Assembly (NCBI RefSeq): GCF_004360145.1
Contig: NZ_ML178713.1
Location: 1-64,000, forward strand
DNA from: Aliiroseovarius marinus
GTDB lineage: Bacteria > Pseudomonadota > Alphaproteobacteria > Rhodobacterales > Rhodobacteraceae
Direction of reading: 5' to 3'
DNA length: 64,000 nucleotides
Below the pieces are notes generated by a model. That model did not search any database and was not told where the DNA came from. It saw nothing but the letters and a program-made list of their open reading frames with translations. A program made the translations under genes and the position numbers. This document shows positions 47,068 to 56,307 of the stretch, piece after piece (position 1 is the stretch's first letter; each line of letters opens with the position of its first letter).

Positions 47068-47208
47068 GGGAGAAGGGAATCAAATTGGCATGCGCAATTC
47101 GGAATTTGTTCACTTTCCCTGCGACCTTTTTGCACTGCGACACTGTGCAAACTCGTCCTTTCTCAGGGGCTTAGATAGGCAGTCTGTGAAAGCCTTCAGC
47201 GAAAAGTC

Positions 47209-47222
47209 TTGATCCACATCAA
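47209..47222 (+). promoter_or_regulatory. FnrL box upstream of ccoGHIS
   Basis: TTGATCCACATCAA matches the FNR consensus, 64 bases before the ccoG start. It shows ccoGHIS is a separate transcript under the same control as ccoNOQP. Confidence 0.85.
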
Positions 47223-47286
47223 GGCTTAGATCTGGAATAGTTCCTAAGTGGAACCTCAAGCGAAACACAGGATCCGAGAAACAGTC

Positions 47287-48699
47287 ATGTCTGACGCCCC
47301 CGAACAGCTATACGCCCCGCGCGAGCCAGTCTTCCCCAAACGGGTGAAAGGCACCTTCCGTAGCCTCAAGTGGTGGATCATGGGGATCACCCTTGGCATC
47401 TACTATCTTGCCCCGTGGATCCGTTGGGATCGTGGCCCGAACCTGCCCAATCAGGCGATCCTTGTGGATATGGCTGACCGCCGGTTCTACTTCTTCTGGA
47501 TCGAAATCTGGCCGCACGAGTTCTATTTCATCGCAGGGCTTCTGATCATGGCCGGGCTTGGGCTCTTCCTATTTACCTCGGCCGCGGGGCGTGTGTGGTG
47601 TGGCTATGCCTGCCCGCAGACCGTCTGGACCGACCTGATGATCCTTGTGGAGCGCTGGATCGAGGGCGACCGCAACGCGCGCATTCGTCTGCACCGCCAG
47701 AAATGGAATGCCGAGAAGATCCGCAAGCGTCTGGTGAAGTTTATTGCGTGGATCCTGATCGCCGTCGCAACCGGCGGCGCATGGGTGTTTTACTTTGCGG
47801 ATGCGCCGACGCTGATGATGGATCTTCTAACCATGCAGGCACATCCAATCGCGTATTCGACCATTCTGGTGCTGACCCTGACCACCTTCTTCTTCGGCGG
47901 CATCGCGCGTGAACAGATCTGTATCTACGCCTGCCCCTGGCCGCGCATTCAGGCCGCAATGATGGACGAAGATACCATCACAATCGCCTATCGCGAGTGG
48001 CGTGGCGAGCCGCGCGGCAAAGGTAAGAACCGTGATGATCTGGGCGATTGTATCGACTGTAATGCTTGCGTGAACGTCTGCCCGATGGGGATCGACATTC
48101 GTGACGGGCAGCAGCTGGAATGCATCACCTGTGCGCTGTGCATCGACGCTTGCGACGAGATGATGGCGAAGGTCGGTAAGGAACGCGGCCTGATCGACTA
48201 TCTTGCGCTAAAGGACGAAACGCACGAGCGCGCCGGAAACCAGAAGATCCCGGTAATGAAGCACCTGCTGCGTCCGCGCACCATCCTGTACACCTCGCTT
48301 TGGACGCTGGTTGGTGTCGCACTGACCGTGGCCGTGTTTGCGCGTCCCAAGGTGGATGTCACCATTCGTCCGGTACGCAACCCCACCTATGTAACGCTGT
48401 CGGACGGCTCGATCCGCAACACCTATGACGTGGGCGTTCGCAACCGACACGGCGAAGAATGGCCTTACTATTTCACCCTGACCGATGGCAGCCCCCTGAC
48501 GGTAGAACTGGAAGGCACCGACAAACTTGTGCTAGTAGCTCCGCCTGATACCGAGGCCAAACAGCGTGTCTATGTTGTCGCGCCTCCGGGTACGGAAGCC
48601 GCCAAGCTTGACCGCTCTGAGCTGCGCATCTGGGTCGTGGATGGCGTGACCGGAGACCGTGCCCACCTTGACACGATCTTTAACGGAAGAGGGCGCTGA
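47287..48699 (+). CDS. ccoG: Cytochrome c oxidase accessory protein CcoG (FixG/RdxB)
   Basis: A 470-aa membrane iron-sulfur protein; CcoG-type proteins reduce Cu2+ to Cu+ for cbb3 oxidase assembly. Membrane helices flank cysteine motifs CGYACPQTVW and CIYACPWPRIQ, and a ferredoxin-like pair CIDCNACVNVCPMGIDI plus CITCALCIDACDEMM binds two [4Fe-4S] clusters. The C-terminal periplasmic part is Ig-like (about residues 350-470). The start MSDAPEQLY is chosen; a GTG at 47248 would add 13 residues. Confidence 0.95.
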   Translation: MSDAPEQLYAPREPVFPKRVKGTFRSLKWWIMGITLGIYYLAPWIRWDRGPNLPNQAILVDMADRRFYFFWIEIWPHEFYFIAGLLIMAGLGLFLFTSAAGRVWCGYACPQTVWTDLMILVERWIEGDRNARIRLHRQKWNAEKIRKRLVKFIAWILIAVATGGAWVFYFADAPTLMMDLLTMQAHPIAYSTILVLTLTTFFFGGIAREQICIYACPWPRIQAAMMDEDTITIAYREWRGEPRGKGKNRDDLGDCIDCNACVNVCPMGIDIRDGQQLECITCALCIDACDEMMAKVGKERGLIDYLALKDETHERAGNQKIPVMKHLLRPRTILYTSLWTLVGVALTVAVFARPKVDVTIRPVRNPTYVTLSDGSIRNTYDVGVRNRHGEEWPYYFTLTDGSPLTVELEGTDKLVLVAPPDTEAKQRVYVVAPPGTEAAKLDRSELRIWVVDGVTGDRAHLDTIFNGRGR

Positions 48700-48701
48700 C
48701 C

Positions 48702-49187
48702 ATGGCTGAGAAGTCCGAGAAGAAAGAGTTCGAACTGACGGGCAAACACGTGCTGGCCATCGTGGTCACCGCATTCTCGATCATCATCGCAGTGAATGTT
48801 TTCATGGCCTATTCGGCCGTGGGGACATTCCCCGGGCTCGAGACTAAGAACTCGTATGTTGCCAGCCAGAAGTTTGACGCCCAGCGTGAAGCTCAAGAGG
48901 GGCTTGGCTGGGACGTTGCCGCCCGGATCGAAGGCGAAACTCTGGTGCTGGACATCAAGGACGTGAACGGCGACCCCGTGACCGTCACCTCGCTTTACGG
49001 CCTTCTGGGCCGGGCGACCCATGTGAACGAAGATCAAGAGCCCGAGTTCACCCAAAGCTCGACCGGCGCCTATGTCGCGCAGGTGGGCAAGCTGGGCGAG
49101 GGCAACTGGAACCTGCGGATGAATGCGGTGGCGGAAGACGGCACCAGCTTTCAGCAACGGATTCCGATCTATCTGAAGGCCAACTAG
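48702..49187 (+). CDS. ccoH: FixH/CcoH family cbb3 oxidase assembly protein
   Basis: A 161-aa protein with one N-terminal membrane helix (HVLAIVVTAFSIIIAVNVFMAYSAV, residues 14-38) and a periplasmic beta-rich domain. Typical FixH traits are FPGLETKNSYVASQKFDAQREAQEGLGW and VYGLLGRATH-like LYGLLGRATHVNED. It is needed for stable cbb3 assembly. It starts 2 bases after ccoG. Confidence 0.92.
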   Translation: MAEKSEKKEFELTGKHVLAIVVTAFSIIIAVNVFMAYSAVGTFPGLETKNSYVASQKFDAQREAQEGLGWDVAARIEGETLVLDIKDVNGDPVTVTSLYGLLGRATHVNEDQEPEFTQSSTGAYVAQVGKLGEGNWNLRMNAVAEDGTSFQQRIPIYLKAN

Positions 49188-49220
49188 GCCTTCATCTGAC
49201 GCGCGAACAAGGAATACATC

Positions 49221-51416
49221 ATGGCTGCTCCGATCTCTGCCTGTCCGGCCTGTGACGCTGCCCCCCTTGCAGAAGAGCAAGCGGGCAAGGGCTATCGCGG
49301 CAATGGAATGGAAGCGAAGCGGATCATGCTGTCGCTGCCCCAGATTTATTGTGCGGCCTGTATCGCGGGCGTAGAGCGTGGTCTGGCGAAGCAGGACGGC
49401 GTGCGGGCTGCGCGCGTGAACCTGACCTTGAAACGCGCCGTTGTGGATGTCGACCCGGATGTCGAAGCGCAGACACTGGCCGACTATCTGACCGGCATCG
49501 GGTTTGAAGCTTACGAACTGGACCCGGGGCAGCTAAAGGCAACCGCCACGGATAAGCACGGCAAAGACCTTCTGATGCGTCTGGGCGTGTCGGGCTTTGC
49601 GATGATGAACGTGATGCTGCTGAGTGTCGCGGTCTGGTCGGGCGCCACCGACGCCACGCGCGATCTGTTCCACTGGATCAGCGCGGGTATCGCCATTCCG
49701 ACCGTTGGCTTCTCAAGCCAGGTGTTTTTCAAATCCGCTTGGTCGGCCCTTCGGGTGCGCCGTCTGAACATGGACGTGCCGATCTCGCTGGCGATCCTTC
49801 TGGCGCTGGGCATGTCGATTTACGAGACGATGCATTCGGGCGCACATGCCTATTTCGATGCGGCCCTGTCGCTGACCTTCTTCCTGCTGGCGGGCCGCTA
49901 TTTGGACTACCGCACCCGTGCTGTTGCCCGGTCTGCCGCCGAAGAACTGGCCGCACTGGAAGTGCCCCGCGCGTTGCGTGTGGTGGATGGCCAAGCCGAC
50001 GAACAAGTGCCTGTCTCTGAATTGGAGCCGGGCCACATTGTACGCGTCGTGCCGGGATCGCGTGTCCCCGTGGATGGGATCGTCACGGGCGGCGAAAGCG
50101 AGCTGGACCGTTCGCTTCTGACCGGGGAAAGCCTGCCTGTGGCGGCGTCGCCGGACAGCATCGTGTCAGCGGGTGAAGTCAACCTGACTGGCCCCCTGAC
50201 CGTGCGCGTGACGGCTGCTGGCCGTGACAGCTCTTTGCACCGGATGGCCGATCTGGTCGCCATCGCGGAAACCGCGCGCAACCGCTATACCTCGCTCGCG
50301 GACAAGGCCGCTGCGGTCTATGCGCCCGTGGTGCACCTTCTGTCCTTCGCGGCCTTCCTATTCTGGTTCTGGTATTCCGGCGACTGGCGCATGTCGATGA
50401 ACATTGCCGTGGCCACCCTGATCATCACCTGTCCCTGTGCGCTGGGCCTTGCTGTGCCTGCTGTGACCACCGCCGCCTCGGGCCGGTTGTTCAAGCAAGG
50501 CATGCTTTTGAAATCCGCCACCGCGATGGAGCGTCTGGCCGAGGTTGATCACGTCGTTTTCGACAAGACCGGCACGCTGACCGAAGGCAAGCCCGCGCTG
50601 GATGCGCTGGCCCGTCACAAGGACCGCGACCTGCAAGTGGCGCTTGCGCTGGCCGAAGGCTCCAGCCACCCGCTGGCACAATCCCTGACCCAAGCCGCCC
50701 GCGCTGCTGGCGTGCAGCCCGCCGAAGTGGCGCAAGTGACCGAGGTTCCGGGCAAGGGCATCGAGGGTCAGTGGAATGGCAAAACCGTCCGCCTTGGCCG
50801 CGCCGAATGGCTGGGTGCCAATGCTGTTGGGCAGACCGCAACGTATCTGTCGATTTCGGGCGCGAAACCCGTGGCCTTCACCTTCACCGACGCGCTGCGT
50901 CCGGGCGTCGAGGAAGCCATCACCGCCCTGAAAGCCAAGGGGATGGGCGTCACGCTGATTTCAGGTGATGTGCCCGCCGCCGTGGCCGACATCGCGGGCC
51001 GCGTGGGCATCGAGGACTGGAAAGCCGACACGCTGCCTGAAGACAAAGCTGAATTCGTGGCCCGTCTGGGCAAATCGGGCCGAAAGGTGCTGATGGTTGG
51101 CGACGGCCTGAACGATACGGCGGCACTGGCCGCGGCCCACGTCTCGATCTCGCCCGCTTCCGCGCTTGAAGCCGCCCGCGTGGTGTCTGACATCGTGCTT
51201 CTGGGCAAATCGATGGAGCCGCTCTCGGGCGCGATCGACATGTCCAAATCGGCCACCCGCCGGATCAAGGAAAACTTCGCGATCGCCGCAGGCTATAATG
51301 CCATCGCCATTCCGGTTGCCTTGATGGGCTTTGCGACGCCACTGGCAGCAGCCCTTGCCATGTCGACCTCGTCGGTGACAGTATCGCTGAACGCTTTGCG
51401 TCTGAAGAAAGGCTAA
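49221..51416 (+). CDS. ccoI: Copper-translocating P1B-type ATPase CcoI (FixI/RdxI)
   Basis: A 731-aa copper exporter that supplies CuB of the cbb3 oxidase. N-terminal cysteine pairs CPAC (8-11) and CAAC (44-47) form the metal-binding domain. Transmembrane CPC at residues 404-406 (TCPCALGLAVP), phosphorylation site DKTGTLT with D448, GSSHPLAQS, and hinge VGDGLNDTAALAAA are intact. It belongs to the CcoI/CtpA-like slow-export class by linkage to ccoGHS. Confidence 0.95.
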   Translation: MAAPISACPACDAAPLAEEQAGKGYRGNGMEAKRIMLSLPQIYCAACIAGVERGLAKQDGVRAARVNLTLKRAVVDVDPDVEAQTLADYLTGIGFEAYELDPGQLKATATDKHGKDLLMRLGVSGFAMMNVMLLSVAVWSGATDATRDLFHWISAGIAIPTVGFSSQVFFKSAWSALRVRRLNMDVPISLAILLALGMSIYETMHSGAHAYFDAALSLTFFLLAGRYLDYRTRAVARSAAEELAALEVPRALRVVDGQADEQVPVSELEPGHIVRVVPGSRVPVDGIVTGGESELDRSLLTGESLPVAASPDSIVSAGEVNLTGPLTVRVTAAGRDSSLHRMADLVAIAETARNRYTSLADKAAAVYAPVVHLLSFAAFLFWFWYSGDWRMSMNIAVATLIITCPCALGLAVPAVTTAASGRLFKQGMLLKSATAMERLAEVDHVVFDKTGTLTEGKPALDALARHKDRDLQVALALAEGSSHPLAQSLTQAARAAGVQPAEVAQVTEVPGKGIEGQWNGKTVRLGRAEWLGANAVGQTATYLSISGAKPVAFTFTDALRPGVEEAITALKAKGMGVTLISGDVPAAVADIAGRVGIEDWKADTLPEDKAEFVARLGKSGRKVLMVGDGLNDTAALAAAHVSISPASALEAARVVSDIVLLGKSMEPLSGAIDMSKSATRRIKENFAIAAGYNAIAIPVALMGFATPLAAALAMSTSSVTVSLNALRLKKG

Positions 51417-51420
51417 GCCG

Positions 51421-51582
51421 ATGAACGTCCTTGTCTACCTGATCCCGATTTCCCTGCTGCTTGGCGGGCTGGGTCTGGCTGCGTTCTTCTGGACCTTGAA
51501 GACGGAACAATATGACGATCCCGATGGGGATGGTCAGCGTATTCTCAGCGATCGGTGGGACGACAAGCCGCCGGAAGATTAA
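51421..51582 (+). CDS. ccoS: cbb3-type cytochrome oxidase assembly protein CcoS
   Basis: A 53-aa protein: MNVLVYLIPISLLLGGLGLA is the single membrane helix, then AFFWTLKTEQYDDPDGDGQR, the diagnostic CcoS segment. It is required for cofactor insertion into CcoN. It starts 4 bases after ccoI and its 3' end overlaps the convergent regulator gene by 4 bases. Confidence 0.93.
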   Translation: MNVLVYLIPISLLLGGLGLAAFFWTLKTEQYDDPDGDGQRILSDRWDDKPPED

Positions 51583-52184
51583 ACGATCCCGTTGCGCAGC
51601 GCGATCATCGCGGCATGGGTGCGGTTTTTCGCGCCCAGCTTGGTGATGATCGACCGCATATGCATCTTCACGGTGACTTCCTGAATGCCAAACATGTGGG
51701 CGATTTCCTTGTTCTGACGGCCTGCGCACAGGCTGTCCAGAATCTGAATCTCGCGCCGCGAGAGACCGGTCTCGCCCTGATCAAGGTTTGGCTTGTGCGC
51801 GATGGGGTAAACCATCAGGCCAAGGTCTTCGCCGATCAAGGTCAGGATGCTGGCCAACGCGGTTTCCGAGATCTCGACCGGCGCCCCCGCACACGCCCCC
51901 GTGCGGAGCGCCTGCCTAAGCAGATCCACTTCCTTCTCGGGCAGCAAAAGTGCGACCGCCAAACGTTTGTCGCGCCGACACAGTTTTTCGATGGTCTTCA
52001 GACCTCCGAGATCGGGAAGCCGATAGTCGATGATGGCACAATCAAAACCGGGCGCTTTCCCAAGTGCGTCCAAGGCGCGCTGCATGGTATCAAACCCGGA
52101 TGGAGTCGGAATGTCGCAAATGCCAGCGGCAGCAAGCACCGTGCGCCGGAGCGCAGGATCGTCTGTGGCAAACAATAGTTTCAT
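51579..52184 (-). CDS. LuxR/NarL-type response regulator with degenerate receiver
   Basis: A 201-aa protein. The C-terminal HTH is clear (GLSRREIQILDSLCAGRQNKEIAHMFGIQEVTVKMHMRSIITKLGAKNRTHAAMIA). The receiver keeps an acidic pair (ATDD, residues 6-9) and a phospho-acceptor-like Asp in DCAIIDYRLPDLGG, but the conserved Thr/Ser and Lys positions appear lost (VALLLPEKE and GACAGAPVEIS). Phosphorylation signalling may be weak or absent. GGAG lies 9 bases before the ATG. No histidine kinase is adjacent. Its targets are unknown. Confidence 0.85.
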   Translation of the reverse strand: MKLLFATDDPALRRTVLAAAGICDIPTPSGFDTMQRALDALGKAPGFDCAIIDYRLPDLGGLKTIEKLCRRDKRLAVALLLPEKEVDLLRQALRTGACAGAPVEISETALASILTLIGEDLGLMVYPIAHKPNLDQGETGLSRREIQILDSLCAGRQNKEIAHMFGIQEVTVKMHMRSIITKLGAKNRTHAAMIALRNGIV

Positions 52185-52358
52185 AGCGGCGCTCCGCACC
52201 TTGGCAGCGGCAAGAATGGCCCGACCTGCCATAACGGGTCGCTGTATTGGCAATGCCAACAAGACCCGCATAGGTGTCTCGAAAATTAGGAGTTATGCGG
52301 ATCGCCCGTCAGAAAAACCGCGAATTTACGTGCGCCAAGCACGTGCGCAGTCAGTGAA

Positions 52359-53012
52359 TTATCGCACTAAGGATACCACAGAAGGGACTATTTTGTCCAC
52401 AATCAGGGCGACGCCTTGCGGGTTCGGGTGCAGCCCGTCTGCCTGAAGATACAAGCGCCGCGCGTCGGCAAATGACCCGGCCGAGGCAATGCCATCCAGG
52501 AAATTCGGGAACAGATCGACGCTGAATTCCTGAGCAAGATCTGGGAAAACCTGCTCGAAATCAGCGCGATAGCCTTCGCCAAAATTGGACGAGGCAAGAA
52601 CGCCGATCAGCAGGGTGGGAATGCCCTTGTCCTGCAGTTCTGTCAGGATCGCGGCAAGATTGCGCTGCGTTTCGTCCGGCGAGATCCCGCGCAGCATGTC
52701 ATTGCCGCCAAGTGCGACCATGGCAACGTCGATGTCGTCTGTCAGGATCCAGCCAAGGCGCGCGGCCCCTCCAGCCGAGGTGTCCCCGGATACGCCCGCA
52801 TTCACCACTTGGACGTCCAGACCTTGCTGGATCAGCGCGGCTTCCAGTTGGGGAACGAAGCCTTCACCCTGCGGCAAGCCATAGCCCGCTGTCAGACTGT
52901 CCCCCAGCGCCAGAATCTTGGTGGTTTCCGCTTGCGCAGCGCTGGTCATGAAAACTGTCACGAAAAGCCCCTTGAGACCGCGGGCGAAAACCCCATATGC
53001 AGCTGATATCAT
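52359..53012 (-). CDS. tesA: Arylesterase / acyl-CoA thioesterase I-like GDSL lipase
   Basis: A 217-aa periplasmic SGNH hydrolase with signal peptide (LKGLFVTVFMTSAAQA). Block I GDSLTAGYGLPQGEGF holds the Ser, block II Gly in VNAGVSGDTSAGG, block III GGNDMLRG, and block V ADGLHPNPQGVALI holds the Asp-His pair. TAGGAGAA precedes the ATG. Divergent from an ABC transporter exactly like tesA-ybbA-ybbP in E. coli, which supports the TesA assignment. Confidence 0.92.
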   Translation of the reverse strand: MISAAYGVFARGLKGLFVTVFMTSAAQAETTKILALGDSLTAGYGLPQGEGFVPQLEAALIQQGLDVQVVNAGVSGDTSAGGAARLGWILTDDIDVAMVALGGNDMLRGISPDETQRNLAAILTELQDKGIPTLLIGVLASSNFGEGYRADFEQVFPDLAQEFSVDLFPNFLDGIASAGSFADARRLYLQADGLHPNPQGVALIVDKIVPSVVSLVR

Positions 53013-53039
53013 GCCATTCTCCTAAAGAAGGTCCGCCCC

Positions 53040-53708
53040 ATGACGACCCCGGTTCTTTCCCTGCGCGACGTGCGCCTGACGCTTGGCAATAATGCAGGCC
53101 GGACCGAGATCCTCAAGGGCATTGACCTAAATGTGACCACCGGCGAGACCGTGGGCCTGACCGGGCCGTCTGGCTCGGGTAAATCCTCGCTGCTCATGCT
53201 GATGGGCGGGTTGGATCAGGCCACAGGTGGGGCCGTTTTGGCGCTGGGTCAAGACCTTGGTGCGATGAACGAAGACCGGCTGGCGCGGTTTCGGCGCGAC
53301 CACATGGGTGTGGTGTTTCAGTCCTTCCATCTGATCCCCACCATGACAGCGCTAGAGAACGTCGCAACTCCGCTGGAGCTGGCCGGCGTATCCGACGCCT
53401 TCGACCGCGCCACGCAAGAGCTTGAGGCCGTGGGCCTGTCCCATCGTCTGCACCACTATCCCAGCCAAATGTCGGGCGGCGAACAGCAACGCGTCGCGCT
53501 TGCCCGCGCAGCAGCCCCCCGTCCCGAGATCCTTCTTGCCGACGAACCCACCGGCAATCTGGATGGTGCCACCGGGGCAGCCATTATGGACCTGCTCTTT
53601 GGTTTACGCGACCGTCACGGCTCGACCCTGATCCTCGTCACCCACGCGCCCGAACTGGCCGAGCGCTGCGACCGCGTGGTTCATATCCAAGACGGGCGGC
53701 TTGCATGA
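53040..53708 (+). CDS. ABC transporter ATP-binding protein (YbbA/LolD-like)
   Basis: A 222-aa ATPase of the MacB/LolD group. Walker [17 protein letters not shown], signature [14 protein letters not shown], Walker [14 protein letters not shown], and H-loop [10 protein letters not shown] are intact. It works with the large permease downstream, overlapping it by 4 bases. By analogy with YbbAP beside tesA it may act in envelope lipid or hydrophobic substrate handling rather than import. Confidence 0.93.
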   Translation: MTTPVLSLRDVRLTLGNNAGRTEILKGIDLNVTTGETVGLTGPSGSGKSSLLMLMGGLDQATGGAVLALGQDLGAMNEDRLARFRRDHMGVVFQSFHLIPTMTALENVATPLELAGVSDAFDRATQELEAVGLSHRLHHYPSQMSGGEQQRVALARAAAPRPEILLADEPTGNLDGATGAAIMDLLFGLRDRHGSTLILVTHAPELAERCDRVVHIQDGRLA

Positions 53709-56227
53709 TCCAGAACGTAGCAATGGCATGGCGCCTGACCCGGCGCGAGCTGCGCGGCGGGATCAAGGGCTTCCGCATCTTCCTCGCCTGCCTGATCCTT
53801 GGTGTCGCCGCTATCGCCGCTGTCGGTTCGGTGCGCGAGGCGTTGCGCGCGGGCCTGTCCAGCCAAGGCGCGGTGCTGTTGGGGGGCGATGCCTCGATTT
53901 CATTCACCTATCGCTTTGCCGATGAGGCCGAGTTGGCCATGATCGCTGACGCGGCTGAAGATGTTTCAGTCGTCGCGGATTTCCGATCGATGATCGTGCT
54001 GGGCGAGGAGCGCGCCTTGACGCAGGTGAAGGCCGTTGATGACGCCTATCCGCTATACGGGGCGGCGAAATTGGACCCGCCGATGCCGATGGCGACGGCG
54101 CTGGACGGCGTGAACGGGCAGCCGGGTATCGTCATGGATGATCTGCTGATCGACCGTCTGGGACTTCAGATCGGAGACAGTCTGACGCTGGGCGAAATCC
54201 CCTTCGTCTTGATGGCCGAGCTGGTCAGCGAACCGGATAACGCCACCGGCGGGTTCGGCCTTGGCCCACGCTCGATCCTGCGGCGCTCGGCGCTGGAGGG
54301 ATCTAGCCTGCTGTCCGAAGGCACGCTGTTTGACAGCCACTATCGCCTGCGCCTGCCGGAAGGCGGTATCGGCCCTGCCTATGGTGCGCTGATGCCGGAT
54401 CTCGAGCCCAATGGCGCGCGGTGGCAAGACGCCCGCGACGGCGCGCCTGGGATGCGCCGCCTGATCGACCGTCTGGGTGCGTTTCTTGTGTTGGTCGGAC
54501 TGGCTGGGTTGGCCGTCGGAGGTGTCGGCATCTCGGCCGCGATAAGATCTTATTTGGACGAAAAAACCGGCACCATCGCGATCCTACGTGCCCTCGGCGC
54601 TGAACGCCGTGTGATCTTCCTGACTTACTTTCTACAGATCGGCATCCTAACCCTTTTGGGCCTTGCGCTGGGCGTGATCCTTGGTGCGTTGATCCCGGCA
54701 CTTCTGGTCCCCGTCATCGCGCAATCCCTGCCCGTGTCGGCCGAGCTGACAATCTACCCGCGTCCACTGGCCGAGGCCGCGCTCTACGGTGTTCTTGCGG
54801 CGCTGCTCTTCACCCTCTGGCCGCTCGCTCGCACGGAAGAGGTCAAAGCCGCCGACCTGTTCCGCGACGCGGCCCTTGGTTCAAACCGTCTACCGCGACC
54901 GTTGTTCATAGGGCTGTGTGTCGCCATTCTGGCGCTGCTGGTCTGGGTCGCCGCGCGGTTCTCGGGCATGCAAGCGCTGGCGATGTGGAGTTTCATTGGC
55001 CTTGGCGGGGCCTTCGCCACGCTGGTCCTGACGGGCATCGCCGTGAAATACGCGGCCCGCTGGCTGGGCCACCGCCAAATCCTGCGCCGCGTGCCCACCC
55101 TGCGCATGGCCTTCACCGCCGTTGGCGGTCCGGGGGGCGAGGCAGGGGCTGTTGTCCTGTCCCTCGGCCTTGGGCTCGCGGTACTGGCCGCCGTCGGGCA
55201 GATCGACAACAACTTGCGCGGTGCGATCTCGCGCGACTTGCCAGACGTGGCCCCAAGTTTCTTCGTTGTGGACATTCAACCCGACCAGATTGAGGCCGTT
55301 AAGGTGCGTCTGGACAGCGATCCCTTCGTCAGCCGTATCGACACCGCCCCCATGCTGCGCGGCGTGATCACCCAGATCAACGACCGCCCCGCGCGCGAGG
55401 TCGCCGGAGGTCACTGGGTCATCCGGGGCGATCGGGGCCTGACCTACTCTGCAAAACCCACCCGCACGACGGTTGTCGAAGGTGAATGGTGGCCCGAGGA
55501 CTACCAAGGCCCGCCCCAGATCAGCTTTGCCGCCGAGGAAGCACGCGAGATGGGCATCGGCATAGGAGACCAGCTGACCATCAACATCCTTGGCCGTGAC
55601 ATCACCGGCGAAATCACATCACTGCGCGAGGTGGATTTCAGCCAAGCGGGCATGGGCTTTATCCTGACGATGAACCCCTCGGCGCTGGCAGGCGCTCCTC
55701 ACAGCTACATCGCGACGATCTATTCCGAGCAGCAGGGCGAGGCCGCAATCCTACGAGACCTCGGCAATGCCCACCCGAACATCACCCTGATTTCGGTCCG
55801 TGACGCGATCACCCAGATCACCGGGCTCATGGGGCAGGTGGCCGCCGCGATCACCTATGGCGCACTTGCCACGCTGGTGACTGGTTTTGTGGTGCTGATG
55901 GGCGCTGCTGCCGCCGGAGAACGCGCCCGAACTTACGAGGCCGCAATCCTGAAAACCCTCGGCGCGACCCGCGCTGGTATCCTGCTGAACTTCGCCATCC
56001 GCTCGGCGGTGCTGGGTGCTGCGGCAGGTGTTGTTGCGGTGGTCGCTGGCGGCATCGCTGGTTGGGCCGTGACCCACTACATCATGGAAGAAAGCTTTGC
56101 GTTTGACCTGCCAAATGCCCTTGCCATCGTGTCCGGCGGCGTCCTCGCCACTGTCCTCGCGGGCCTCTTCTTCGCCTACCGTCCGCTATCCGCGAAACCC
56201 GCCCGGGTCCTGCGTGCCCGCGAATAA
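53705..56227 (+). CDS. FtsX-domain ABC permease, YbbP-like
   Basis: An 840-aa permease with about ten membrane helices and two FtsX-like modules: helix 1 near residues 20-40 (GFRIFLACLILGVAAIAAVGSV), a large periplasmic domain to about 260, helices around 265-400 with an AEVKAADLFRDA-type coupling region, then a second periplasmic domain and helices 700-830 (TYEAAILKTLGATRAGILLNFAIRSAVLG). This is the fused double MacB-type permease found beside tesA in many proteobacteria. Confidence 0.92.
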   Translation: MIQNVAMAWRLTRRELRGGIKGFRIFLACLILGVAAIAAVGSVREALRAGLSSQGAVLLGGDASISFTYRFADEAELAMIADAAEDVSVVADFRSMIVLGEERALTQVKAVDDAYPLYGAAKLDPPMPMATALDGVNGQPGIVMDDLLIDRLGLQIGDSLTLGEIPFVLMAELVSEPDNATGGFGLGPRSILRRSALEGSSLLSEGTLFDSHYRLRLPEGGIGPAYGALMPDLEPNGARWQDARDGAPGMRRLIDRLGAFLVLVGLAGLAVGGVGISAAIRSYLDEKTGTIAILRALGAERRVIFLTYFLQIGILTLLGLALGVILGALIPALLVPVIAQSLPVSAELTIYPRPLAEAALYGVLAALLFTLWPLARTEEVKAADLFRDAALGSNRLPRPLFIGLCVAILALLVWVAARFSGMQALAMWSFIGLGGAFATLVLTGIAVKYAARWLGHRQILRRVPTLRMAFTAVGGPGGEAGAVVLSLGLGLAVLAAVGQIDNNLRGAISRDLPDVAPSFFVVDIQPDQIEAVKVRLDSDPFVSRIDTAPMLRGVITQINDRPAREVAGGHWVIRGDRGLTYSAKPTRTTVVEGEWWPEDYQGPPQISFAAEEAREMGIGIGDQLTINILGRDITGEITSLREVDFSQAGMGFILTMNPSALAGAPHSYIATIYSEQQGEAAILRDLGNAHPNITLISVRDAITQITGLMGQVAAAITYGALATLVTGFVVLMGAAAAGERARTYEAAILKTLGATRAGILLNFAIRSAVLGAAAGVVAVVAGGIAGWAVTHYIMEESFAFDLPNALAIVSGGVLATVLAGLFFAYRPLSAKPARVLRARE

Positions 56228-56288
56228 CGCCGCATTTTCTTGCCATCAATATCCCGGGGGAGCCTGAGTGGACAACGTCCGGTCGGGC

Positions 56289-56307
56289 GGGGGCAGCGCC
56301 CCCTTTA
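56289..56307 (+). terminator. Possible terminator after the ABC permease
   Basis: GGGGGC/GCCCCC with an AGC loop at 56289-56303, followed by TTTA. It touches the stop of the convergent M20 peptidase gene. The T run is short, so the call is tentative. Confidence 0.4.

Larger units (their letters stand above)
46894..47286. other. 393-bp intergenic region between ccoNOQP and ccoGHIS
   Basis: Holds the ccoP terminator (47033-47067) and an FnrL box (47209-47222), annotated separately. The first 130 bases after ccoP have GC-rich imperfect repeats (GAGGTCGG at about 47011 echoing CGACCTC at 46981, which could base pair). No gene is seen. Confidence 0.6.
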
